This document shows, piece by piece, positions 1-5,197 of a DNA stretch of 7,571 bases. The stretch is from Lysobacterales bacterium. Its GTDB lineage: Bacteria; Pseudomonadota; Gammaproteobacteria; Xanthomonadales; Rhodanobacteraceae. The stretch covers positions 1 through 7,571 of the forward strand of contig JAAFHE010000160.1 of assembly GCA_013298265.1 (NCBI GenBank), written 5' to 3'. The position numbers and the translations under genes were made by a program. The notes below the pieces were generated by a model that had not been told where the DNA came from, ran no database searches, and worked only from the letters and a program-made list of their open reading frames with translations. The first letter of the stretch is position 1; each line of letters starts with the position of its first letter.

Positions 1-762
1 CTTGCCGCCGAGTTCCAGCGAGGTTTTCTTGAACTGCCGTGCCGCGCCCAGCGCGATCTGCGCACCGACGCGCGTGGAGCCGGTGAAGGAAATCGCCTTG
101 ACCGCAGCGGCGTCGACTAGCGCCTGGCCGGTCTGCGCGCCGCTGCCGTGCAGGATGTTCAGCACGCCGGGCGGAAAGCCGACGTCGATGCTGGCCTGGG
201 CCAGCATCCAGGCTGTCAGCGGCGTGACCTCGGAGGGTTTCGCGAGCACGCAGTTGCCGGCCGCGAGCGCCGGCGCGATCTTCCACGTGAACAGATACAG
301 CGGCAGATTCCACGGGCTGATGCAGGCAACCGTGCCGAGCGGCTGGCGCAGGGTGTAGTTCAGGGCGCGGTCTTCCATCGCATGCGCTTCGCTGGACCAT
401 TGAGTGATTGCCGCGGCGAAGAAGCGCAGGTTGCTGACTGCGCGGGGAATGTCGACGCTGCGCGCGAGCTGCAGCGGTTTGCCGCTGTCGCGCGACTCGG
501 CCAGCGCGAAGGCTTCCAGCTGCTGTTCGATCAGGTCGGCGAGCCGGTTCAGTAGCTGCGCGCGGTCTCCGGCAGGCAGCCGCGACCACGCCGGAAACGC
601 GCGCTGTGCCGCTTCGGCCGCGAGCGCGACGTCGGCCGCGTCGGAATCCGGGCAGTGCGCAAGGAGCTGGCCCGTGGCCGGTTCGACTACATCGAGATAG
701 CGGCCGCTGGCCGGCGCGGTCAGGCGACCGTCGATGAGGTTGCTCAGGGTCTGGATGGTCAT
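1..762 (-). CDS. Aldehyde dehydrogenase, ALDH8A1/2-aminomuconic semialdehyde dehydrogenase-like (N-terminal part)
   Basis: NAD(P)-dependent aldehyde dehydrogenase, cut by the left edge after 254 codons (about half of a ~485-residue family member). Seen: an N-terminal NLIDG segment (residues 8-12), the ISPWN motif with the oxyanion Asn152, the cofactor-binding AKPSE motif with Lys175, FTGST at 226-230, and LELGGK with the general-base Glu250. The catalytic Cys would lie beyond the window. The stretch NYTLRQPLG...SPWNLPLYLFTWKIAPA (135-165) closely resembles human ALDH8A1, which oxidises 2-aminomuconic 6-semialdehyde in kynurenine breakdown; bacterial 2-hydroxymuconic semialdehyde dehydrogenases are close relatives, so the exact substrate is inferred. 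The start is the ATG at 762-760, which gives the normal family N-terminus, although no good Shine-Dalgarno site precedes it (only GGGG almost touching the ATG). It lies 59 bp downstream of the four-helix membrane protein on the same strand and may share its transcript. Confidence 0.93.
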   Translation of the reverse strand, partial: MTIQTLSNLIDGRLTAPASGRYLDVVEPATGQLLAHCPDSDAADVALAAEAAQRAFPAWSRLPAGDRAQLLNRLADLIEQQLEAFALAESRDSGKPLQLARSVDIPRAVSNLRFFAAAITQWSSEAHAMEDRALNYTLRQPLGTVACISPWNLPLYLFTWKIAPALAAGNCVLAKPSEVTPLTAWMLAQASIDVGFPPGVLNILHGSGAQTGQALVDAAAVKAISFTGSTRVGAQIALGAARQFKKTSLELGGK

Positions 763-821
763 GCCCCGATGGTAGCGTGTGTTCGGCGGCGCTCGGAGTG
801 TCTGGTCTGTGATGCGCTGTG

Positions 822-1403
822 CTACGGCTCGTGCTCGTCGTCCGTCTCGTGCGCGATCGTGATCGCGCGTGCATGGCGCAGACCGATCTCGTGGAGTTGC
901 TGGAGCTCATGCGCGTCGCGCCGCGGCGGTTGGCCGCCGGCCGCGCGCCACAGCAGCAGCGGGTTGCAGAATGCCCAGAGCATGCCGGTCAGCACCGACA
1001 TCACGGTGTAGGGGAGGCCATCGTTATGCCACCCGTCGCCCGGCACCGCATCAGGCAGCAGCCGGAACCAGACGCCGAGTACGGCGCACTGGACCAGCAC
1101 GAGCACGACGATGGGCCGGCCCAGCCCGTCGATGTGATCGGGCGTGGCGGAAAACCGGCGCAAGCCCCAGGCTGCCGTCGCGCCCAGGGCCAGCGCCAGC
1201 AGCAGCGGCAGCAGGCCCGCCACCCACACGAGCACGGCCGCGACTCCCATGCGCAGCCAGCCCATGTAGCCCTCCGTCATGCTGAACAGCCAGCCGGCGC
1301 GGTCGAGCGCCTGGATGGTGCGGGATCCGTCGAGTCCGATCAGCAGCGTCTGCGCCGCGACGATGGCGGCCAGGACGGTGGTGCGGGCGGTGGACGGTTG
1401 CAC
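822..1403 (-). CDS. Hypothetical four-helix inner-membrane protein
   Basis: I do not recognise this family. The 193-residue product has four hydrophobic stretches at about residues 9-24, 50-82 (long, possibly a bent or extended helix), 97-117 and 130-152, followed by a polar His- and acid-rich tail (about 158-193) ending in DDEHEP. The loop between the second and third helices carries arginines (LRRF, 81-84). The start chosen is the GTG at 1403-1401, because GAGGT lies 8 nt upstream; an in-frame GTG at 1424 would add seven residues but has no ribosome site. Reality is supported by the regular alternation of hydrophobic helices and charged loops, which overlapping frames lack. It sits between the SDR and the aldehyde dehydrogenase on the same strand, so a role linked to that locus (transport, or accidental insertion) is possible but unproven. 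Confidence 0.75.
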   Translation of the reverse strand: MQPSTARTTVLAAIVAAQTLLIGLDGSRTIQALDRAGWLFSMTEGYMGWLRMGVAAVLVWVAGLLPLLLALALGATAAWGLRRFSATPDHIDGLGRPIVVLVLVQCAVLGVWFRLLPDAVPGDGWHNDGLPYTVMSVLTGMLWAFCNPLLLWRAAGGQPPRRDAHELQQLHEIGLRHARAITIAHETDDEHEP

Positions 1404-1411
1404 GCAGCGGT

Positions 1412-1416
1412 ACCTC
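1412..1416 (-). promoter_or_regulatory. Ribosome binding site deciding the start of the four-helix protein
   Basis: GAGGT on the minus strand, 8 nt before the GTG at 1403. It lies inside the extended reading frame that would start at GTG 1424, so it favours the shorter protein. Confidence 0.55.
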
Positions 1417-1430
1417 GATGGCACGAACCC

Positions 1431-1448
1431 GCGCCGCCTGCGCGGCGC
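1431..1448 (-). repeat. Inverted repeat in the leader of the four-helix membrane gene
   Basis: Perfect 7-bp inverted repeat, GCGCCGC / GCGGCGC, around a 4-nt loop. On the minus strand it ends 15 nt before the GAGGT ribosome site of the four-helix protein, so it could affect translation or mRNA stability. In DNA this rich in GC such a stem can also arise by chance. Confidence 0.4.
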
Positions 1449-1629
1449 ACGGTGACAGTGTGCGTCTCAAGGTCTCCATCGGTTGCCGCCGTGTGTTGCG
1501 GCTGCACCGGTTTGACGTTGCGAGTCTTGTCTGTCCGCCGGGGTTGTCCCATCGCGGCGCTGAGCCAGGCCCGTACCGGACGATCAGCTCGCCGGGGGGA
1601 TAGCCCAGGCAACTTACGGCGTTGCGGCC

Positions 1630-1667
1630 GCCGCTTTGCGCGGCAACAACCGGACGGACTGCCGGTT
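1630..1667 (-). terminator. Possible weak terminator or stem-loops after the SDR gene
   Basis: Two hairpins follow the SDR stop on the minus strand. The first is AACCGG / CCGGTT (1667-1662 with 1653-1648, 8-nt loop), which uses the last base of the stop codon; the second is GCCGC / GCGGC (1644-1640 with 1634-1630, 5-nt loop). Neither has a proper T-run (only GTTGTTG after the first), so intrinsic termination is doubtful; they may be Rho-related or mRNA-stabilising stems. Confidence 0.25.
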
Positions 1668-2455
1668 CACAGCGACTGCATGCGCCCGCCGTCGACCGGC
1701 AGGTTGACGCCGTTGATGTAGGCCGCGGCCGGTGAGGCGAGAAATGCGATTGCTGCGGCGATTTCCTCGGCGCCGGCAAAGCGGCCCGCCGGCACGCTGG
1801 CGAGCATCGCCTGTTCGATGTCCTGCTCGCTCTTGCCGGTGACCTGTATGCGGTCGCGAACGATCTGATCGAGACGCTGCGTCCGCGTGTAGCCGGGCAA
1901 TACGTTGTTGACCGTGATGCCATAGGGGCCGAGCTCGGTCGCGAGCGTCTTGGCCCAGCTCGCCACCGCACCGCGGATCGTGTTGGACACGCCGAGGTTA
2001 CGGATCGGCTCCTTGACCGAGGTCGAAATCACGTTGATGACGCGGCCGTAGCCGGCTTCGCGCATGCCGGGCAGCACACACTGCAGCAGGGCGTGACTGG
2101 CGAGCAGGTGATGCTGGAAGGCGTCGACGAAGGCCTCGGCCTTGGCCGATTGTGCCGGTCCGCCGGGCGGCCCGCCGGTGTTGTTGACGAGGATCTGCAT
2201 CGGTGCGGCGTACGCAGTACTTTCCACTTTGCGGCGCAGCGTTTCGGTGTCGGCCATGTCGGCGGCGATGAAGCCATGCGTCTGCGCCGCATGCACGCTT
2301 GGCAGCGCGGCCACGACGGCGGCCAGCGATTCCGCGTTGCGTGCGAGCACGGTGACGTTCGCGCCGAGCAGGGCGAGTTCATGCGCTGCAGCGCGCCCGA
2401 TACCTTGCGAGGCGCCGCATACCAGCGCGTGACGGCCGTTCAGATCGAGCTGCAT
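1667..2455 (-). CDS. Atypical short-chain dehydrogenase/reductase (FabG-like fold)
   Basis: Rossmann-fold oxidoreductase of 262 residues, the usual length for a classical SDR. Seen in order: the nucleotide-binding turn CGASQGIG (13-20), Arg39 after the second strand (ARN, a hint of NADPH preference), Asp66 (the usual adenine-ring Asp), NNTGGPPGG (91-99) in place of the normal NNAG, the catalytic-serine strand with Ser144, and a C-terminal NGVNLPVDGG. Aligning from KTLATEL (169-175) back, the YxxxK pair is replaced: Ser157 stands where Tyr is expected and Arg161 where Lys is expected (SNTIR). A divergent SDR group combining NNTGGPP with SN..R does exist, usually labelled only as SDR or 3-oxoacyl-ACP reductase, so this looks like a subfamily trait rather than decay. 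The start is the ATG at 2455-2453, with CGGAG 6 nt upstream; an in-frame TTG at 2473 lacks such support. Its neighbours suggest aromatic/tryptophan catabolism; the substrate is unknown. Confidence 0.9.
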   Translation of the reverse strand: MQLDLNGRHALVCGASQGIGRAAAHELALLGANVTVLARNAESLAAVVAALPSVHAAQTHGFIAADMADTETLRRKVESTAYAAPMQILVNNTGGPPGGPAQSAKAEAFVDAFQHHLLASHALLQCVLPGMREAGYGRVINVISTSVKEPIRNLGVSNTIRGAVASWAKTLATELGPYGITVNNVLPGYTRTQRLDQIVRDRIQVTGKSEQDIEQAMLASVPAGRFAGAEEIAAAIAFLASPAAAYINGVNLPVDGGRMQSL

Positions 2456-2461
2456 GGGTGT

Positions 2462-2466
2462 CTCCG
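2462..2466 (-). promoter_or_regulatory. Ribosome binding site of the SDR gene
   Basis: CGGAG on the minus strand, 6 nt before ATG 2455. It supports that start over the upstream TTG at 2473, which this site would lie inside. Confidence 0.65.
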
Positions 2467-2491
2467 TTGGCAAGCCGAGCGCGTTAAGCCG

Positions 2492-2504
2492 CCCCTTGAA
2501 GGGG
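2492..2504. repeat. 13-bp palindrome between the asnS operon and the SDR gene
   Basis: CCCCTTGAAGGGG is a perfect 6-bp inverted repeat around one central base. It lies 37 bp upstream of the SDR start and 55 bp after the stop of the acidic protein. It could be an operator for the catabolic block or a small hairpin at the end of the asnS transcript; no T-run follows on the minus strand. A second odd palindrome, CGAAGGCTTCG, lies at 2546-2556. Confidence 0.4.
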
Positions 2505-2559
2505 AGCGCGTGTTCACTACGTTGGGGGATCGGACGGGCACTTGCCGAAGGCTTCGACG

Positions 2560-2904
2560 CTAAGCCAGGCCGCGTGCGATCTTGTGAACCATACGCGGCA
2601 GCAGTTCTTCGTCGCTGTCGCCGCGCGGTATGTCCATGGTGTCGAGGTCAAAGCCCATGATCGCTGCGTCTTCTTCGTCCAGACCGTCGAATTCGCGGAA
2701 ATCCGCATCGAGCAAGGCCATGCGCGCGGCGGCTTCGTCGTCGTAGCGCAGGTATTCGCCGGTGGCGCCGAACACTTCGGCAATGCCGCTGTCGAGCACA
2801 TCCAGGCGCGACCAGATCAGCGTGTCGCCGAAGCCGGCGCACCACCAGTAGGTTTGCGCCGGTATCGCGGCGGTACTGTCGGTGCTTTCGGTTTCTTCGC
2901 TCAT
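2560..2904 (-). CDS. Hypothetical small acidic protein coupled to the asnS operon
   Basis: A 114-residue protein that I cannot assign to a named family. It has a polar N-terminus rich in Ser, Thr and Glu (1-16), then an aromatic segment YWWCAGFGD (19-27), and a long acidic middle (FDGLDEEDAAIMGFDLD, about 72-88), ending in a short basic, possibly helical tail (LLPRMVHKIARGL). There is no signal peptide or membrane segment, so it is probably cytoplasmic. Its ATG (2904-2902) overlaps the stop of the preceding membrane protein in an ATGA arrangement, so the two are almost certainly translated together. The acidic composition and the ordered W/F/L pattern differ from the Arg/Pro/Ala-rich noise frames, supporting a real gene. 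A role connected with its membrane partner is an inference from coupling only. Confidence 0.82.
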   Translation of the reverse strand: MSEETESTDSTAAIPAQTYWWCAGFGDTLIWSRLDVLDSGIAEVFGATGEYLRYDDEAAARMALLDADFREFDGLDEEDAAIMGFDLDTMDIPRGDSDEELLPRMVHKIARGLA

Positions 2905-3206
2905 ACCACGACTCCAGTGATGCGCAGTACCAGCAGTAATGCCGCGCAGGCGCCGCCGATGGCGATGGCCCAGGCGGCGATGCTGCCAGGAAGGGCGAGG
3001 AAGCGCAGGTCCCGGTCGCCCGAGGTGCGCCAGGCCAAGCGCAGGAACCAGCCGAACGCACGCGGCGAGAACGGCGTTGCGCCCATCTGCGGACGATCCT
3101 GCGGATGCCGGTCGCGCAGTTGCGTCGCGACCAGGGGCCAGCTCATGACATAGGCGGTCAGGCCGAAGATGGCGAAGCCGAGCGCCAGCAGTAGAAGGAA
3201 CAGCAC
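2901..3206 (-). CDS. Hypothetical small two-helix membrane protein downstream of asnS
   Basis: About 101 residues of unknown function. It starts directly with a hydrophobic segment (LFLLLLALGFAIFGLTAYV, roughly residues 2-20), followed by a polar Arg/Pro/Gln-rich loop of about 50 residues, then a second membrane segment near the C-terminus (about 74-99) ending TGVVV. The first helix could be an uncleaved anchor. Two starts are possible: GTG at 3206-3204, chosen because GAG lies 8 nt before it, and TTG at 3212-3210, which overlaps the asnS stop (TTGA) and adds two residues. Either way the gene begins within a few bases of the end of asnS, and its own stop overlaps the next ATG. It is thus part of a compact asnS transcript. 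The open frame continues far upstream inside asnS, but that portion is a shadow frame. Confidence 0.78.
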   Translation of the reverse strand: MLFLLLLALGFAIFGLTAYVMSWPLVATQLRDRHPQDRPQMGATPFSPRAFGWFLRLAWRTSGDRDLRFLALPGSIAAWAIAIGGACAALLLVLRITGVVV

Positions 3207-3208
3207 GT

Positions 3209-4609
3209 TCAAAACTCGGCGTGTCCGGGAACGCGCGGATACGGGATGGCATCGCGGATATTGGCCAGGCCGCAGGTGTAGACGACGAGGCGCTCGAAGC
3301 CCAGACCGAAGCCCGCGTGCGGCACCGTGCCATAGCGACGCAGGTCGCGATACCACTGGTAGTGGACCGGGTCGATGTGCATCTTGGCCATGCGTGCATC
3401 GAGCAGGTCGAGGCGTTCCTCGCGCTGCGAGCCGCCGACGATCTCGCCGATGCCCGGTGCGAGAATGTCCATCGCGGCGACGGTCCTGCCGTCGTCGTTG
3501 AGACGCATGTAGAAGGCCTTGATCTGTTCCGGATAGTTCATCACGACGGCGGGGCGTCCGACATGCTGCTCGACGAGATAGCGTTCGTGCTCGGTCTGCA
3601 GGTCCATGCCCCATTCGACCGGGAACTCGAAGGTCTTGCCGGAGTTCTGCAGGATCTTTACGGCTTCGCTGTAGTCGATGCGGGCAAACGGCGCGTCGAT
3701 GAAGTTTTCCAGGCGCGTGATCGCGGTCTTTTCGACGCGTTCAGCGAAGAACGCCATGTCGTCGCCGCGCTCGTTCAGCACCGCACGGAACACGTATTTC
3801 AGCAGCGCTTCGGCGAGGTCCGCGTCGGCGGACAGGTCGGCGAACGCGATTTCCGGCTCGATCATCCAGAACTCGGCCAGGTGGCGCGAGGTCTGCGAGT
3901 TTTCCGCACGGAAGGTCGGGCCGAAGGTGTAGACCTTGCTCAGAGCCAGGCAGTAGGCCTCGACGTTGAGCTGGCCCGACACGGTCAGGAACGCGTCCTT
4001 GCCGAAGAAATCCTTGGAATGATCGACGGCGCCCTTGTCGGTGCGCGGCAGGTTGGCGAGGTCCAGTGTCGATACGCGGAACATCTGGCCGGCGCCTTCC
4101 GCGTCGCTGGTCGTGATGATCGGCGTGTTGATCCAGTAATAGCCGTTCTCGTGGAAGAAGCGGTGCACGGCCTGCGCGAGGCAATGGCGTACACGTGTGA
4201 TCGCACCGAAGATGTTGGTGCGCGGGCGCAGGTGGGCGACCTCGCGCAGGAACTCCATCGAATGCGGCTTGGGCTGGATCGGATAGGTCTCGGGATCATC
4301 GACGAAGCCGGTGACGTCGATGGAGGTGGCCTGGATCTCGAAGCTCTGGCCCTTGCCTTGGGACTCGACGACGGTGCCGGTGGCGATGACACCGCAGCCG
4401 GCGGTGAGCCTGAGCACGTCGGTTTCGTAGTTCGGCAGCGTGTTCGGTGCGACGATCTGGATCGGGTCGAAGCAGGAGCCATCGCTGAGATTGACGAACG
4501 AAAGGCCGGCCTTGGAATCGCGCCGGGTGCGTACCCAGCCGCGGACCGTGATTTCGCTGCCGATCGGATGCGTCCCGGCCAGTGCGGCCTTGATGCTGAC
4601 TACCGCCAT
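3209..4609 (-). CDS. asnS: Asparagine--tRNA ligase (AsnRS)
   Basis: Cytoplasmic class IIb aminoacyl-tRNA synthetase that charges tRNA-Asn with asparagine using ATP. At 466 residues it has the same length as the E. coli enzyme and appears complete. Seen in order: an N-terminal OB-fold anticodon-binding domain (about 17-102, starting [12 protein letters not shown]), a linker with the PKPHS.EFLRE segment (113-123), class II motif 1 (about 140-165, ending [10 protein letters not shown]), the [20 protein letters not shown] region (211-230), motif 2 with Arg234 in [22 protein letters not shown] (232-253), and motif 3 [10 protein letters not shown] (433-442) with the ATP-binding Arg440. The AEF.MIEPE form of motif 2 is typical of AsnRS rather than AspRS. 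The start ATG has GGAG 9 nt upstream. It is divergent from iscA and heads a run of two small unknown genes with which it is effectively fused at the transcript level. Confidence 0.98.
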   Translation of the reverse strand: MAVVSIKAALAGTHPIGSEITVRGWVRTRRDSKAGLSFVNLSDGSCFDPIQIVAPNTLPNYETDVLRLTAGCGVIATGTVVESQGKGQSFEIQATSIDVTGFVDDPETYPIQPKPHSMEFLREVAHLRPRTNIFGAITRVRHCLAQAVHRFFHENGYYWINTPIITTSDAEGAGQMFRVSTLDLANLPRTDKGAVDHSKDFFGKDAFLTVSGQLNVEAYCLALSKVYTFGPTFRAENSQTSRHLAEFWMIEPEIAFADLSADADLAEALLKYVFRAVLNERGDDMAFFAERVEKTAITRLENFIDAPFARIDYSEAVKILQNSGKTFEFPVEWGMDLQTEHERYLVEQHVGRPAVVMNYPEQIKAFYMRLNDDGRTVAAMDILAPGIGEIVGGSQREERLDLLDARMAKMHIDPVHYQWYRDLRRYGTVPHAGFGLGFERLVVYTCGLANIRDAIPYPRVPGHAEF

Positions 4610-4618
4610 GGATCTCTA

Positions 4619-4622
4619 CTCC
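4619..4622 (-). promoter_or_regulatory. Ribosome binding site of asnS
   Basis: GGAG on the minus strand, 9 nt before the ATG at 4609. It contrasts with iscA on the other strand, which has no such site. Confidence 0.6.
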
Positions 4623-4662
4623 GCCAAATCGTGGGGCGCCGGGCGCGCCGGGAAAGCCCGCG

Positions 4663-4692
4663 ATGATAGCGGAACTGCGCTGCGGCGGTCGC
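4663..4692 (-). promoter_or_regulatory. Candidate sigma-70 promoter of asnS
   Basis: On the minus strand, TATCAT (4668-4663) matches the -10 consensus at five of six positions. A poor -35 candidate, GCGACC (4692-4687), lies 18 bp upstream. Transcription would begin near 4656, giving a leader of about 45 nt with a GC-rich segment before the ribosome site. The -10 is good and the -35 is weak. Confidence 0.4.
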
Positions 4693-4750
4693 GGGCCTTG
4701 CTTTCAGTCGTGCCGGCCCCATGCCGTGCGGCACTTAGCGCTACGTGTTA

Positions 4751-4779
4751 TTGGTAGTCCCGGCCAACGTACTTAGAAT
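4751..4779 (+). promoter_or_regulatory. Candidate sigma-70 promoter of iscA, predicted leaderless transcript
   Basis: TTGGTA (4751-4756, four of six to TTGACA) and TAGAAT (4774-4779, five of six to TATAAT) are separated by exactly 17 bp. The -10 ends only 6 bp before the ATG at 4786, so the expected transcription start falls on or next to the A of the start codon. This agrees with the absence of a Shine-Dalgarno site. Confidence 0.55.
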
Positions 4780-4785
4780 TCCCTT

Positions 4786-5112
4786 ATGTCCATTTCCCTG
4801 TCCCCCGCCGCGCGTCAGCGCATGCTCGATTTTCTGGCCCGCGATACGACGGCGAAGGCCGTGCGGTTTGGCGTCAAGCGCACCGGCTGTTCCGGCTACA
4901 GCTATGTCGTCGACCTGACCGACACGATCAGCGACGAAGACCAGTGGATCGACGACGCCGGCGTCAGCCTTGTGGTCGATCGCAAGAGCCTGCCGCTGGT
5001 CGACGGCACCGCTATCGACTTCCAGAAGACCGGTCTCAATGCGGAATTCGTGTTCAACAATCCGAACATGACTGGCGAGTGCGGTTGCGGCGAGAGCTTC
5101 ACCGTCGGCTGA
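4786..5112 (+). CDS. iscA: A-type iron-sulfur cluster carrier protein IscA
   Basis: Small cytoplasmic carrier that holds an Fe-S cluster or iron and passes it to target proteins. The 108 residues match the length of E. coli IscA (107) and resemble it throughout. The three conserved cluster ligands are visible: Cys35 in RTGCSGYSY and Cys99/Cys101 in ECGCGESF. The family signature VVDRKSLPLVDGT (63-75) and GLN..F.F.NPN (83-94) are also present. IscA fits better than ErpA or SufA by the local wording, but A-type paralogues are hard to separate by eye. The ATG at 4786 is the only sensible start; no Shine-Dalgarno lies ahead (sequence AGAATTCCCTT), and the -10 element sits just upstream. No iscS, iscU, hscBA or fdx is near, so this is a stand-alone copy, divergent from asnS and convergent with the next gene. 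Confidence 0.95.
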   Translation: MSISLSPAARQRMLDFLARDTTAKAVRFGVKRTGCSGYSYVVDLTDTISDEDQWIDDAGVSLVVDRKSLPLVDGTAIDFQKTGLNAEFVFNNPNMTGECGCGESFTVG

Positions 5113-5159
5113 AGTGGCGGTTTGTTGCTTTTGTCGGCAGCTCGCCGCGTTTCCCCTAA

Positions 5160-5186
5160 GGCCGGCCCGACGAACTCGGGCCGGCC
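5160..5186. terminator. Strong GC hairpin between convergent genes
   Basis: Perfect 11-bp inverted repeat, GGCCGGCCCGA / TCGGGCCGGCC, with a 5-nt loop (CGAAC). It lies 47 bp after the iscA stop and 11 bp after the end of the oppositely transcribed membrane gene, the expected place for a two-way terminator. Neither side has a T-run (CTGCG on one side, TTAGGGG on the other), so it may act by pausing with Rho or as a 3'-end protecting stem. Confidence 0.6.
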
Positions 5187-5197
5187 CTGCGTGCGGC

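Larger units (their letters stand above)
1404..1666. other. Intergenic stretch without a convincing gene
   Basis: This 263-bp stretch is the longest gap in the window. Short open frames cross it on both strands, but they are rich in Arg, Pro and Ala, lack ribosome sites and look like GC-driven noise. It holds hairpins near its two ends (1430-1448 side and 1630-1667) and the ribosome site of the four-helix protein. I see no clear -35/-10 pair on the minus strand. Confidence 0.5.

Noticed and set aside
1418..1603. Small plus-strand open frame of 61 codons in the 263-bp gap
   Set aside because: There is no ribosome site, and its composition looks like random GC-rich sequence.
819..1721. Plus-strand open frame of 300 codons across the four-helix gene, the gap and the SDR end
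   Set aside because: The product is rich in Gln, Arg, Pro, Ala and His with no motif, and it crosses three unrelated regions. The minus strand has proper membrane segments with a ribosome site.
1051..1971. Minus-strand open frame of 306 codons overlapping the SDR and the four-helix gene
   Set aside because: It is out of frame with both recognised genes and gives an Arg/Pro/Ser-rich product without motifs.
2456..2473. TTG start six codons upstream for the SDR
   Set aside because: The extension (PTETP) is not part of the SDR fold and contains the ribosome site used by the ATG at 2455.
4631..4660. Cluster of GC palindromes (GGCGCC, GGCGCGCC) in the asnS leader as an attenuator or T-box-like element
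   Set aside because: The palindromes do not extend into a long stem, there is no leader peptide or T-run, and the leader is only about 45 nt.
3221..4666. Long plus-strand open frame (481 codons) lying antisense over asnS
   Set aside because: It is the mirror of a well-coded asnS in GC-rich DNA. Its product is rich in Arg, Asp, Gly and Val without domain structure, while the opposite strand encodes an unmistakable full-length AsnRS.
4722..4733. TGCCG/CGGCA inverted repeat upstream of the iscA promoter as an IscR-type operator
   Set aside because: It does not resemble either known IscR site type, and 5-bp stems are common in DNA of this composition.
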